A stretch of DNA of 64,000 nucleotides from Aquamicrobium lusatiense (GCF_014201615.1 NZ_JACHEU010000001.1:1693631-1757630), one strand, 5' to 3'. Numbered from the stretch's first letter, positions 1 through 8,392 are shown. Notes: a model not told the origin generated them from the letters alone. Program-made: numbers and translations.

Positions 1-77
1 TCGGCATCCTGACGGCGGTGATCGGCGCGCCGTTCTTCCTATGGCTGCTGGTGAGCGGGAGGCGCGGATGGCAGTGA
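1..77 (+). CDS. Iron/siderophore ABC transporter permease, 3' end only
   Basis: The window opens inside a reading frame whose last 24 codons encode G-I-L-T-A-V-I-G-A-P-F-F-L-W-L-L followed by a short basic tail. This matches the usual C-terminus of FecCD/BtuC-type permeases, where a T-x-x-I-G-x-P-F-F motif precedes the last residues. The stop codon overlaps the downstream ATPase start region, so the two are translationally coupled. It would form the inner-membrane channel for a ferric siderophore, heme or cobalamin. The upstream part lies outside the window, so substrate and length cannot be judged. Confidence 0.8.
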   Translation, partial: GILTAVIGAPFFLWLLVSGRRGWQ

Positions 78-862
78 TGATGTCCGCTCAGGATCTGGCC
101 TTCGGCTATGGTGGCAAGGCCATAGGGCAGGGGGTCGACATCTCCGTCAACTCAGGCGAGGTGATGTGCCTGATGGGACCCAACGGGTGCGGCAAGACCA
201 CGCTGTTTCGCACCCTGCTTGGCCTTCTGCCGCCGCTGGGTGGCCGTCTGGAGATGCGGGGCAGGCCGGTGCAGGCCTATACGAGGGCGGAATTCGCCCG
301 TCATGTCGCCTATGTGCCGCAGGCGGGCTCGTCCTATTTTCCGTTCACCGTCCTCAACGTGGTAATGATGGCGCGGGCGAGCCGCATCGGCACTTTCGCC
401 ACGCCCTCCGCCCATGACCGGGAATTGTCTTTTGCCGCGCTGGACCGGCTTGGTCTTTCGCATCTCGCCGAACGCTCCTTCAACGAGATCAGCGGCGGAG
501 AGCGGCAGATGACCCTGATTGCGCGTGCGCTGGTGCAGGAGGCGGAACTGATCGTCATGGACGAACCGACCGCCAGCCTCGACTTCGGCAATCAGGCGCG
601 CGTGCTCGACTGCATCAACGAACTGCGTGGGTCCGGTCTTTCCATCGTTTTGTCGACGCACGATCCCGGGCATGCCTTCGCCTGTGCGGACCGGGCGGTA
701 CTGATGAAGCAGGGGCGTGTGGTCGCTGATGGCTCGCCCAGCGAGGCGGTGACGCCGGAGAGCCTGCACGGCCTTTATGGCGTGGAGGTTGCCGTGGAAT
801 TCATGCAGGGTGCCGGGCGAAGCATATGCGCCCCCGCGCTCGGCCGCTTCCGTCAGGAGTAA
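68..862 (+). CDS. Iron-siderophore ABC transporter ATP-binding protein (FecE/FepC type)
   Basis: This is a complete ABC ATPase of about 264 residues. Walker A (GPNGCGKTT) lies near residues 37-45, the signature ISGGERQ near 140-146, and Walker B (LIVMDEP) near 161-167, followed by the switch histidine in LSTHDP. Size and sequence fit the ATPases that power FecCD-type importers, and the preceding permease agrees. ATG 68 has a GGGAGG site five bases upstream. ATG 77 forms a TGATG overlap with the permease stop, and a further in-frame ATG lies at 41. The substrate is inferred to be an iron chelate because a TonB-dependent receptor lies close by on the other strand. Confidence 0.88.
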   Translation: MAVMMSAQDLAFGYGGKAIGQGVDISVNSGEVMCLMGPNGCGKTTLFRTLLGLLPPLGGRLEMRGRPVQAYTRAEFARHVAYVPQAGSSYFPFTVLNVVMMARASRIGTFATPSAHDRELSFAALDRLGLSHLAERSFNEISGGERQMTLIARALVQEAELIVMDEPTASLDFGNQARVLDCINELRGSGLSIVLSTHDPGHAFACADRAVLMKQGRVVADGSPSEAVTPESLHGLYGVEVAVEFMQGAGRSICAPALGRFRQE

Positions 863-865
863 GGG

Positions 866-1357
866 ATGGTGAGGGAAAACGAAATCCGCGAGGGCGAGCG
901 GGCCGTGGAGATGCCGCCGGCGAGCGATGCAGGGTTGATCTTCATCGGCCGCATTCACACGCCCTGGACCTCGCGCATGATGACGCCGCGCCAGGGCCGG
1001 CGCGACGGCCCGGTGTGCCGCATCGAAGTGTTCGAGCCATGGGTGGCGGCGCTGGCCAATATCGAAGAGTTCGATGAACTGGAAGTGCTGTACTGGCTGC
1101 ACATGTCGCGGCGTGATCTGGTGCTGCAAAGCCCCGCCAGCGATGGCACGTCTCGCGGAACCTTCTCCATCCGCTCGCCGGTGCGGCCCAATCCGATCGG
1201 CACCTCGATCGTGACGCTGGCCGGACGCGAGGCAAACACGCTTCTGGTGCGCGGCCTCGATTGCCTCGACGGCACGCCACTGCTCGACCTGAAGCCGGAG
1301 CGGACCGGTTTCACCCCCATCGCCCCGCCACAGCCGGGCGATTTCGAGGTCGGTTAA
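866..1357 (+). CDS. TrmO/TsaA-like tRNA (m6t6A37) methyltransferase
   Basis: The 163-residue protein has the TrmO (UPF0066/TsaA) fold markers: an N-terminal I-G-x-I-H-T-P-W segment, the central [11 protein letters not shown] motif, and a C-terminal L-D-x-K-P stretch. Family members N6-methylate t6A37 of tRNA-Thr using S-adenosylmethionine. It starts four bases after the ABC ATPase with an AGGAG site, so it is probably cotranscribed with the iron transporter. The C-terminal extension of E. coli TrmO is missing, as in other short alphaproteobacterial members. Enzymatic specificity is inferred from the family. Confidence 0.82.
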   Translation: MVRENEIREGERAVEMPPASDAGLIFIGRIHTPWTSRMMTPRQGRRDGPVCRIEVFEPWVAALANIEEFDELEVLYWLHMSRRDLVLQSPASDGTSRGTFSIRSPVRPNPIGTSIVTLAGREANTLLVRGLDCLDGTPLLDLKPERTGFTPIAPPQPGDFEVG

Positions 1358-1462
1358 AGCATGTCGCCCGAAAGTGGGAACCGGTTTCGGGACAACGACA
1401 TGTGTGAAAAACCGGAACTTGAAGCGCATAGAGCGAATCTGAAAGATCGCGATACGCTTTGA
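1358..1462. repeat. Dispersed rhizobial-type hairpin repeat
   Basis: Two nested inverted repeats are visible: CATGTCG/CGACATG at the ends (1360-1366 and 1396-1402) and CCCGAAA/TTTCGGG inside (1367-1373 and 1385-1391). A second, weaker AAGCG/CGCTT stem follows. The sequence resembles short intergenic repeats common in Mesorhizobium and Brucella relatives. It begins directly at the trmO stop codon, so it sits in the 3' untranslated region. Confidence 0.6.
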
Positions 1463-1483
1463 AGGCCCCTTCAGATTTGAAAG

Positions 1484-1520
1484 AGCCGCCGGCGATGCTC
1501 TCGCCGGCGGCTTTGCTTTG
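1484..1520. terminator. Bidirectional hairpin terminator between trmO-like gene and TonB receptor
   Basis: A 12-bp perfect stem (1484-1495 with 1501-1512) encloses the loop TGCTC. T-rich but interrupted tracts lie on both sides. The position between two convergent genes fits a shared terminator. Confidence 0.7.
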
Positions 1521-1531
1521 GGGAGGATGCC

Positions 1532-3703
1532 TCAGAAAGTGAGGCGGGTCTTGAGATAGAAGCTCCGGCCCGGCTCCGGAAAGCCTTCGGTCAGCTCGTA
1601 GTTCTTGTCGAAGATGTTCCGGACGCCGAAATTGACCGACATGCTGTCGGAGAAGTCGTACTGCATGTTGAGGTTCGCAAGCGCGAAACCGGATGTCTTC
1701 ACATAGCCGCCGTAGGTGGAATCGGACCAGCGCCAGCTCGTCAGCTCGATGTCAGGCGACACCGTGAAATTCTCATACGGCGTCCAGTGGGCATAGATAT
1801 GAGCGGTATGTTCGGGCGTATCGGTCGGCCTCAGATCCGGACGGACGGGATCGTCCAGCTTGCGCTTCAGCCAGGTGTAGTTGCCGCCGATGGTCAGCTC
1901 CGGAAGAACATCCCATTCGCCGCTCAGTTCGATGCCGTAATAGTGCCCGTTGCCGATGTTCTGGTTCTGGGTGAGCTGACCGCCGGTGGAGGTCGTGCCG
2001 ATCTGGATCGACTGGATCACATCGCTGAGATCGCTGTAGAAGATCGCGCCGCCTGCCCGGACCGTTTCCGAAAGCGTCGTTGTGGCCCCAAGCTGATAGT
2101 GCGTTGCCCGTTCCGACTTCAGGTCGGGATTCGGCTCCGCGGTGCCGAAGCGTGAGCTGTAGCGTTCGAACAGGTTCGGGAAACGGGTGCGCGACGAAAC
2201 GCTGGCGTTCAGTTCCAGAAGGTCCGTGGGCCGGTAGATGGCTGCAAGCTGCCAGTTGGTGGCATTGCTGCTGCCGAGCGGATACTCCACGATGCCGTTT
2301 GAATAACGTTGCGCCTTCAGCAGCTTGTTCCAGTCGTAGCTGACGCCGGCAACCAGATCGAGCTTGTCGGTGGCATGGAACGTATTTTCGACCGCTGCCG
2401 ACCACGTGTCCTCTGACCGTTCCAGCCGTGGTTCGAGGAAGGCTGAGGTCGGATGCGTCGGCCGGGCAAATTGCTGCGGACGGTGGATGTCGCGACGATA
2501 ATGGAGGGCGGCCTTGAGCGTGTTACGCTCAATGAGCTCCGTTCCGCCTTCGACCGAGAACCCGTAGGATCGGTCACTGTAATCGCTGTCGAACGCATAG
2601 CCTGCGTTCTGGCTGGAGAAGGTATTGTCGTCATAAGACGACAACAGGTTGTAGAAGGTGTTGTAGTACGCCTTCGTGCGCAGATAGGACGCTTCGCCGA
2701 TCTCCGTGTGCGAGTAGAAGGACAGGCTGGACACATCCCAGTGCGGCCATTTCCAGTGACGCGTATCGGGATTGGTTACGTGATAAGGCGCGTTGCGGCT
2801 GCCTTCCTGATGCGTGTAGCTGATGACATATTCGTCCGTATCGTTGGGCGTATAGCCAGCCTTGAAATTCAGCCGCCAGTCATCGACGTCGCTCAGATCA
2901 CGGCGTCCACCGTTTTCGTAAGGGGTCGGGGTGAAAGAGCGAGACAGGAAGAACCCGTCGGAATCGCGGATCGCGGCGCTGGCCTGCAGATAGAAGTTTT
3001 CCTGCCGTGTTCCCACCGATGCGAAGGCGGTTGCCGCAGCAAGATCGCCGGTATTGCCGACATCGATGCCAGTCTGGAATTCCGCTTCGAACTCGCGGGT
3101 GGGCTTGCGGGTCACCATGTTGATGGCGCCGCCCATCGCGCCCGGGCCATTGAGCACGGACACATAACCCTTCTGGACCTGTATCTCGGCAAGGTCAGGC
3201 GTCAGGAAGCGCCCCATGTCGAGGCGGTTATCCGCAGGCAGATAGACGCGGATGCCGTCAATCGAAAGCGGAACCTGAAAACGGTCGAAGCCGCGCACGT
3301 AAAGAAGGCGCTCATTGCGGCGGCCACCCGTGGTGGAAACGCTGATGCCGGGTACCGTGCTGAGGGCATCGTCCAAAGTGTTGCGGTTGGACGTGTAGAT
3401 TTCCTGCGGTGTCACCACGCTTTGCGAAATGGTCTGTCCGCTGTTGCCGCCTTCACCATTGCCGGCCGACACGTTGATGCGCCCCAGAACAAAGACCTCA
3501 TCCCCTGCCTGGTGCACACGGGGTTTCTTGTCTTTCTCGTTGGACTGAACCTCGGCAGCGTCATTCTCAACGGTCTGTGCCAGGCTGCTCTGAGCAGACA
3601 TTATCGTGGCCAGCGCCGTGAGCGCTGAGCCTATCCATATATATCGCAACTTATGATCCCCCAAAAAAGCAATTATATAACCATTGGTCCGCGTGCGATT
3701 CAT
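1532..3703 (-). CDS. TonB-dependent outer-membrane siderophore receptor
   Basis: The protein of about 720 residues has a signal peptide ending near S-S-L-A-Q, then a plug domain with the usual T-L-D-D-A-L-x-x-V-P-G-I and R-G-F-D motifs and N-G-P-G-A-M-G-G-A-I-N. A long beta-barrel region follows, and the C-terminus ends in phenylalanine (T-R-L-T-F), as needed for outer-membrane assembly. It would import a ferric chelate with TonB energy, probably passing it to the neighbouring ABC transporter. ATG 3703 is chosen here. A TTG at 3649 is a serious alternative, because it has a GGGGG site eight bases upstream and gives a compact 25-residue signal peptide. Iron regulation is likely, but no clear RirA or Irr box was recognised. 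Confidence 0.9.
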   Translation of the reverse strand: MNRTRTNGYIIAFLGDHKLRYIWIGSALTALATIMSAQSSLAQTVENDAAEVQSNEKDKKPRVHQAGDEVFVLGRINVSAGNGEGGNSGQTISQSVVTPQEIYTSNRNTLDDALSTVPGISVSTTGGRRNERLLYVRGFDRFQVPLSIDGIRVYLPADNRLDMGRFLTPDLAEIQVQKGYVSVLNGPGAMGGAINMVTRKPTREFEAEFQTGIDVGNTGDLAAATAFASVGTRQENFYLQASAAIRDSDGFFLSRSFTPTPYENGGRRDLSDVDDWRLNFKAGYTPNDTDEYVISYTHQEGSRNAPYHVTNPDTRHWKWPHWDVSSLSFYSHTEIGEASYLRTKAYYNTFYNLLSSYDDNTFSSQNAGYAFDSDYSDRSYGFSVEGGTELIERNTLKAALHYRRDIHRPQQFARPTHPTSAFLEPRLERSEDTWSAAVENTFHATDKLDLVAGVSYDWNKLLKAQRYSNGIVEYPLGSSNATNWQLAAIYRPTDLLELNASVSSRTRFPNLFERYSSRFGTAEPNPDLKSERATHYQLGATTTLSETVRAGGAIFYSDLSDVIQSIQIGTTSTGGQLTQNQNIGNGHYYGIELSGEWDVLPELTIGGNYTWLKRKLDDPVRPDLRPTDTPEHTAHIYAHWTPYENFTVSPDIELTSWRWSDSTYGGYVKTSGFALANLNMQYDFSDSMSVNFGVRNIFDKNYELTEGFPEPGRSFYLKTRLTF

Positions 3704-3879
3704 GCCGCGAAACTGCAACTGTTATATTCATAAAAATATATCGCTTCAAACTGCAAGTGCCGATGGTTAGGCCAGCAGGTGCGGTGGATTGTCGTAGGGG
3801 GAGGTTTTGCAGATACCATTGCGAAAGCAACGGACTGCCTCTATATCGATAGCAACCTACTAAATAGGAATGCATTCAA

Positions 3880-4314
3880 ATGGACGCTGGCGAGTTGTTC
3901 GCCGTCGAACTGGCCCGTGTGAGCCGGCAGTGGCGAAAGCGCATCGATGAGCGGCTTCGGCATCTCGACCTGACGCAGGCGAGGTGGATGGTTCTGCTGC
4001 AGCTATCGCGCTCGGCGCCGGTATCGCAGCGCGAGCTTGCCGACATTATCGGCGTGGAGGGTCCGACACTGGTCCGGGTTCTCGACAATCTGGAACGTCA
4101 GGGACTGGTGCTGCGTCGCGCCTGCAAGGCCGACCGGCGTGTGAAGCTGGTGGAACTGGCCGAAGGATCTGCTCCGGTTCTTTCCGAGATAGGCCGGATT
4201 GCTGCGGATTTGCGTAACGAGTTGCTGGAAGGCGTGGCGCCCGAGGAATTGGAGCGCGCGCGCGAGCTTTTGAAAATCATTGGGGATCGTTTGGAGTCGG
4301 GCACCGGTGGATAA
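3880..4314 (+). CDS. MarR-family transcriptional regulator
   Basis: A 144-residue winged-helix protein. The helix-turn-helix region V-S-Q-R-E-L-A-D-I-I-G-V-E-G-P-T-L-V-R lies near residues 47-65 and is followed by the MarR wing motif A-D-R-R-V-K. It precedes an EmrA/EmrB-like efflux pair and its stop overlaps the adaptor's start region, the usual layout of an autoregulated emrRAB-like operon. It probably represses the pump until a drug or phenolic ligand binds. The ligand cannot be read from sequence. Confidence 0.85.
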   Translation: MDAGELFAVELARVSRQWRKRIDERLRHLDLTQARWMVLLQLSRSAPVSQRELADIIGVEGPTLVRVLDNLERQGLVLRRACKADRRVKLVELAEGSAPVLSEIGRIAADLRNELLEGVAPEELERARELLKIIGDRLESGTGG

Positions 4315-5500
4315 GGTTGTGGAATTGCGTAAGGACGAAAATGAACAGGTCGAAAGGCTGAAGCCGGAGGCGGCGCCTGCCGCTTCGGAAGCCGTGAAGC
4401 GGAGGGCCAGTGGGCGCAGCATGCGTGGCGGCAGAGCGAAACTGCTTGTACTTGTCGTCGGGCTTGTCGTCGCCGGGCTGGTGATCTGGCCCTGGCTGGC
4501 GCACCGCTGGAGCCATGTTGCCATCAACGATTCGCGCATTGCGGCCAATCTGGTGACGGTTGGCAGCGAGGTGAGCGGCCGTGTCGTCTCCATCGATGTG
4601 ATTGCGGGCGATCAGGTGAAGAAGGGCGATCTTCTCGCCTCGATCGACAGCGAGACGGCAAGGCTCGAACTTTCGGCGCTTGATGCCCAGATTGAAGGCG
4701 TGAACGCGCAGCAGGCGCAGTTGCAGGCGCAGCAGGATATGGTTCGCACGCAGGTTGCGGCGAAACTGGCAGCCGGTGAAGCCCAGCTCACCGCAGCCGA
4801 AGCCAATCATCGGGCGAGCCAGGCGAGCCTCACGAATGCCAGCAGCCGCTTCGAGCGCGTCAACAGGCTGGCCAGCAGCAAGGTGACGTCCGAGCAGACG
4901 CTGGAGGAGGCGCAGGCGACGCTCTCCACTGCGACCGAGCAGGAAAAGTCGTCCGCTGCCGCAATCATGACGGCGCGGGCCAATCTGGACGTCGCCCGCT
5001 CGGAGGAAGCCCAGATCGCGGTGCTCGACCGCCAGATCGCGGTGCTGGAAAGCCAGAAGGCGGCCCTTGTCGCCCAGCGCGGCCAGAAGGAAGTCGATCT
5101 CGGACGGCGTGAAATCCGCGCCCAGTTCGACGGTGTCATCGACAGCACCTTCATCGAGGCGGGCGAATATGTGGGGCCGGGCACGCGCCTGCTCATCTAC
5201 CACGATCCGAACGTCATCTGGATCGATGCCAATGTGAAGGAAACCGATTTCGGCAGGGTGAAGCTCGGCGCGCCTGCTGCCGTGACCGTTGATGCCTATC
5301 CGCAGCTCAAGGTGAGCGGCAAGGTCACGCGCGTCGGCGAGGCGGCAACCAGCCAGTTTGCCCTGCTGCCGAGCCCCAACCCGAGCGGCAACTTCACCAA
5401 GATCACGCAGCGCCTGCCGATCCGCATCGAGATCGATCAGCAGGAGGGCCTGCTGCGGCCCGGCATGATGGTGGAAGTGAGCGTCGATGTCGTCAATTGA
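4307..5500 (+). CDS. HlyD/EmrA-family membrane-fusion (adaptor) protein
   Basis: A protein of about 397 residues with one N-terminal transmembrane helix (L-L-V-L-V-V-G-L-V-V-A-G-L-V-I-W). It then shows a lipoyl-like half (G-S-E-V-S-G-R-V), a long Ala/Gln-rich coiled-coil hairpin (about residues 105-250), the second lipoyl half and a beta-barrel (V-W-I-D-A-N-V-K-E-T). This is the EmrA architecture: it bridges an inner-membrane pump to an outer-membrane channel. GTG 4307 is favoured because a GGAG lies about ten bases upstream. TTG 4280 would extend it but lacks a ribosome site. No TolC-like gene lies in the window. Confidence 0.85.
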   Translation: MDKVVELRKDENEQVERLKPEAAPAASEAVKRRASGRSMRGGRAKLLVLVVGLVVAGLVIWPWLAHRWSHVAINDSRIAANLVTVGSEVSGRVVSIDVIAGDQVKKGDLLASIDSETARLELSALDAQIEGVNAQQAQLQAQQDMVRTQVAAKLAAGEAQLTAAEANHRASQASLTNASSRFERVNRLASSKVTSEQTLEEAQATLSTATEQEKSSAAAIMTARANLDVARSEEAQIAVLDRQIAVLESQKAALVAQRGQKEVDLGRREIRAQFDGVIDSTFIEAGEYVGPGTRLLIYHDPNVIWIDANVKETDFGRVKLGAPAAVTVDAYPQLKVSGKVTRVGEAATSQFALLPSPNPSGNFTKITQRLPIRIEIDQQEGLLRPGMMVEVSVDVVN

Positions 5501-7043
5501 GGGCCTGTTCGACCGCTACGGGCCATCCTATCGCTGGTTCGCCACGGGAACCGTGATGATCGCGACGATCGCGGTGGTCTTGTCCACGACGATTGTCAAC
5601 GTCGCCATTCCCGACGTGATGGGCGCCTTCGGCATCAGCCAGGTGCAGGCGCAGTGGCTGTCGACGGGCTTTCTGGCGGCGATGACCGCGACCATGCTGG
5701 TGACGGACTGGGCCGACCGGGCCTTTGGCCAGCGCGCAACCATGGTGGGGGCGCTGGCTATCTTCATGGCCGGTTCGGTGCTGGGCGGCATTGCGCCGAA
5801 CGAGACGGTTCTCACTGTCGCGCGCGTCATTCAGGGTGCCGCCGCCGGCGTTGTGCAGCCTCTGGCCATGATCCTGCTGTTTCAGGTGTTTCCGCCGAAC
5901 CAGCGCGGTGCGGCCATGGGCATATTCGGCATCGGCGTGGTTCTGGCGCCTGCGCTCGGACCGTGGATCGGCGGCCTCCTGATCGATGCCTTCAGCTGGC
6001 GTTATGTTTTCTACCTTGGTATTCCTTTCGCCCTGATCGGCATCGTTTTGTCCAATCTGTTCCTTCCCGTGCGGACCCAGACCGGTCCGCGGCCCGGTTT
6101 CGACTGGGGCGGAATGGTGTTGCTGTGCCTGTTTCTCGCCTCGATCCTGAATGCGCTGACCAATGCCCAGCGCCTTGGCTGGTCTTCCGATCCCATTCTG
6201 TTGCAGTTTGCTGTCGCCGCCGTTGCAATCGCCGGCTTCATCTGGTGGGAGACGACCACAGCCAGACCAATGCTCGACCTGCGGCTGTTCACCAGCGTGC
6301 CGTTCTCTGCTGCATCTCTGGTCGCCTTCATCATGGGGGCGGGCCTGTTCGGCTCCACCTATCTCGTGCCGCTGTTCGTTCAGACCATACAGGGGCTGAC
6401 ACCGACGCAGGCCGGCCTTTTGCTGATGCCGTCCGGCTTCGTGCTGGTCGTGGTGTTCCCGATCGCCGGACGCATGTCGGACAAGGTGCCTGCCGGCTAT
6501 CTCATCGCTGTCGGCATGATTCTCTTCGCGTGGTCGTCATGGCTGACCGCATCGGTCAGCGTCGATACCGCATTCTGGACGCTGGCCTGGTGGGTGGTGA
6601 TCTCGCGCATCGGTCTTGGCCTGCTGTTCCCGTCGCTGACGGCGGGCTCGCTCAAGGTGCTGCCCCGCGAGCTGGTGGCGCAGGGGTCCGGCGCCATCAA
6701 CTTCATCCGCCAGCTTGGCGGCGCCTTCGGCGTCAATCTGCTGGCCGTGTTCCTGGAGCGGCGCACCGTCTACCATGCCGACGGGCTGACCGCGACGCAG
6801 ACCAGTCACAATCCGGCGACCATGGATCTGCTGGGCACGGTGTCGGGTATCGCCAAGGCAGGCGGTTTGCCCGACTATCAGCAGCTTCCCGCAGCCATCC
6901 AGTTTCTGAGCCAGATGATCGCCATTCAGGCCAACACGCTGGCATTTCATGACGGTTTCCTTATCGTCATGCTGGTGTTCCTGATTGCGCTGGTGCCAAC
7001 CTGGATGCTGCATCGTGCCCAGCGCAAGCCGCATGGCCAGTAA
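5487..7043 (+). CDS. DHA2-family MFS multidrug exporter (EmrB-like)
   Basis: A 518-residue, very hydrophobic protein with about 14 predicted membrane helices, as expected for the DHA2 drug:proton antiporter family. The N-terminal T-T-I-V-N-V-A-I-P-D motif (motif D1 type) and the G-P-W-I-G-G motif C-like segment are visible. It overlaps the adaptor gene by 14 bases, so expression is coupled. Together they would expel hydrophobic toxicants across the envelope. A C-terminal basic tail ends the protein. The real substrate is unknown. Confidence 0.87.
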   Translation: MSSIEGLFDRYGPSYRWFATGTVMIATIAVVLSTTIVNVAIPDVMGAFGISQVQAQWLSTGFLAAMTATMLVTDWADRAFGQRATMVGALAIFMAGSVLGGIAPNETVLTVARVIQGAAAGVVQPLAMILLFQVFPPNQRGAAMGIFGIGVVLAPALGPWIGGLLIDAFSWRYVFYLGIPFALIGIVLSNLFLPVRTQTGPRPGFDWGGMVLLCLFLASILNALTNAQRLGWSSDPILLQFAVAAVAIAGFIWWETTTARPMLDLRLFTSVPFSAASLVAFIMGAGLFGSTYLVPLFVQTIQGLTPTQAGLLLMPSGFVLVVVFPIAGRMSDKVPAGYLIAVGMILFAWSSWLTASVSVDTAFWTLAWWVVISRIGLGLLFPSLTAGSLKVLPRELVAQGSGAINFIRQLGGAFGVNLLAVFLERRTVYHADGLTATQTSHNPATMDLLGTVSGIAKAGGLPDYQQLPAAIQFLSQMIAIQANTLAFHDGFLIVMLVFLIALVPTWMLHRAQRKPHGQ

Positions 7044-7142
7044 CGCCATGGCTCAGGATGGGAAAGCGCCAGCCCCGTTTTGAAGCGGTGCGGCTGCCGA
7101 ATGTCCCGTTACAGGGGCGATTGCGTTTCACTTCGGCACGAA

Positions 7143-7159
7143 ATCTCATGGCATGAGAT
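7143..7159. promoter_or_regulatory. 17-bp palindrome, operator-like
   Basis: ATCTCATG, one G, then CATGAGAT: a perfect inverted repeat of 8 bp around a single base. It lies 100 bases after the efflux gene and about 190 bases before the transpeptidase start. It is too short and lacks a T-run, so it is unlikely to be a terminator; binding of a dimeric regulator is the better guess. Confidence 0.35.
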
Positions 7160-7293
7160 GTGCTTGTTCAAACCTGCCGGCTCTGCCGGTGGCCCGGAGC
7201 GCACCGGGCCGGCTGTCGGGGTGGGCGGGCTTGGCTGCCCCGGCAGTCACCGTGCATCGCTACGGCATGCCGCCATGACGCGACAATAAATTG

Positions 7294-7301
7294 TTAACCA
7301 T
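7294..7301 (+). promoter_or_regulatory. CtrA-type half-site (TTAACCAT) upstream of L,D-transpeptidase
   Basis: The octamer TTAACCAT matches the short CtrA recognition motif described for rhizobial genomes. It sits 46 bases before the start codon of a cell-wall enzyme, a plausible target of cell-cycle control. An eight-base match can occur by chance. Confidence 0.35.
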
Positions 7302-7346
7302 ACTGACCTAACCAATTCAGCAACATAAACTGAATAGGGGCGGCAC

Positions 7347-7952
7347 ATGTCGATTTCGCGCAGGGGCTTCATCATCGGGCTGCCATTGCTGATGGCAGGC
7401 TGCGCAACCTCTCAATATGCAAATTATGGCGCCATTCCGGGTGAGCGGTTTCCGCTGCCGGCCATACCTGCATCGGAAGTGAAGCCGGAGCTGCGCCGCA
7501 CCGAAGTGGCATTTGGCGGGGATTATGCTGCCGGCACCATCGTGGTGAACACGCCGGAACGCCGGCTCTATTACGTTCTCGGAAATGGCCGTGCCATACG
7601 CTACGGTATAGGCGTCGGTCGCCAGGGCCTTGCATTGCGCGGCAATGCGACGATCGGCCGAAAGGCCGAATGGCCAAGCTGGACGCCGACGGCCAACATG
7701 ATGCGGCGCGATCCGCGCAACCGCCGGTATGCCGGCGGCTTGCCGGGCGGACCCAACAATCCACTGGGCGCGCGGGCGCTCTATCTCTACCGCGACGGAC
7801 GCGACACCATGTTCCGCATCCACGGCACCAACCAGCCGAGCACCATAGGCAAGGCGGTTTCCAGCGGCTGCATCCGCATGCTCAATCACGATGTCATCGA
7901 TCTTTACGAACGCGTGACGCCGGGCACGCGCGTGGTGGTTATCCAGTCCTGA
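7347..7952 (+). CDS. L,D-transpeptidase (YkuD family) lipoprotein
   Basis: A 201-residue protein with a twin-arginine-like S-R-R-G-F-I start and a lipobox L-M-A-G-C with Cys19, so it is probably an exported lipoprotein. The YkuD catalytic motif is complete: His159 in I-H-G-T and Cys175 in S-S-G-C-I-R-M. It would form 3-3 cross-links in peptidoglycan or attach proteins to it. The upstream CtrA-like octamer hints at cell-cycle timing. A second, longer paralogue lies at 31856-32665. The assigned substrate role is family knowledge. Confidence 0.88.
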   Translation: MSISRRGFIIGLPLLMAGCATSQYANYGAIPGERFPLPAIPASEVKPELRRTEVAFGGDYAAGTIVVNTPERRLYYVLGNGRAIRYGIGVGRQGLALRGNATIGRKAEWPSWTPTANMMRRDPRNRRYAGGLPGGPNNPLGARALYLYRDGRDTMFRIHGTNQPSTIGKAVSSGCIRMLNHDVIDLYERVTPGTRVVVIQS

Positions 7953-8000
7953 CAGGGAGCCTGTTTAATCTGGTTCGGCGGTTCGCTTCTGAACCGCCCG

Positions 8001-8008
8001 TTAACCAT
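8001..8008 (+). promoter_or_regulatory. CtrA-type half-site (TTAACCAT) upstream of cytochrome gene
   Basis: A second TTAACCAT octamer, 20 bases before the start of the small cytochrome c gene. It could overlap a promoter or the ribosome-binding region. The evidence is only the motif match. Confidence 0.28.
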
Positions 8009-8028
8009 TTCCATAGACAAGCGAACTC

Positions 8029-8349
8029 ATGAAACGCCTAGCCATTGTTCTGTTAGCCACAGCGTTCACCGTCCCTGCGCAGGCCGAAGACCTCGTCAGA
8101 AGGGGCCGCCAGATCGCGGAGATGAATTGCTTGCCGTGTCATGCCATCGGCGCCGGGGATGAAAGCAAGCATCCGCAGGCGCCGCCCATGCGTGACCTGT
8201 CGAAGCGCTATCCTCTGGATGCGCTCGAAGAAGCCTTTGTGGAAGGCATTTACAGCGGCCATCCCGATATGCCGGAATTCAAGGCCACTTCGGATCAGGT
8301 AACGGCCCTGCTTGCCTATCTGGATACGATCCAGTCCGACAGCCGATAA
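8029..8349 (+). CDS. Small periplasmic c-type cytochrome
   Basis: A 106-residue protein with a clear signal peptide (cleavage after A-Q-A, about residue 19) and one heme-binding C34-L-P-C-H38 motif. A methionine in H-P-D-M-P-E-F about 50 residues later is the probable sixth ligand. Size and sequence fit a class I cytochrome c. It would carry electrons in the periplasm, but no partner enzyme is adjacent. It starts 77 bases after the transpeptidase. Confidence 0.85.
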   Translation: MKRLAIVLLATAFTVPAQAEDLVRRGRQIAEMNCLPCHAIGAGDESKHPQAPPMRDLSKRYPLDALEEAFVEGIYSGHPDMPEFKATSDQVTALLAYLDTIQSDSR

Positions 8350-8392
8350 GGTTGTGGTGTCAGCAGCGCCTTGAGCGCCGACGAGCCGGGGA

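Larger units (their letters stand above)
7044..7346. other. Intergenic region with palindrome and promoter signals
   Basis: No convincing gene is seen. The stretch holds a GC-rich inverted repeat (7191-7197 with 7204-7210) without a T-tract, a perfect 8+1+8 palindrome at 7143-7159, and a TTAACCAT octamer at 7294-7301 just ahead of the L,D-transpeptidase gene. Confidence 0.5.

Noticed and set aside
152..1429. Long minus-strand open frame opposite the ABC ATPase and trmO-like gene
   Set aside because: Its translation is Arg/His-rich with no domain, and the opposite frame has complete motifs. It is a GC-rich shadow.
2453..3628. Long plus-strand frame opposite the TonB receptor
   Set aside because: It is antisense to a clear receptor with plug and barrel motifs, has no ribosome site and no recognisable domain.
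5654..6952. Long out-of-frame plus-strand frame within the MFS gene
   Set aside because: It overlaps the exporter and has no hydrophobic pattern; only GC-biased absence of stops.
7080..7289. Possible 69-residue gene between the efflux pump and the transpeptidase
   Set aside because: It has no good ribosome site, odd composition, and overlaps the palindrome and GC-rich hairpin; noncoding is more likely.
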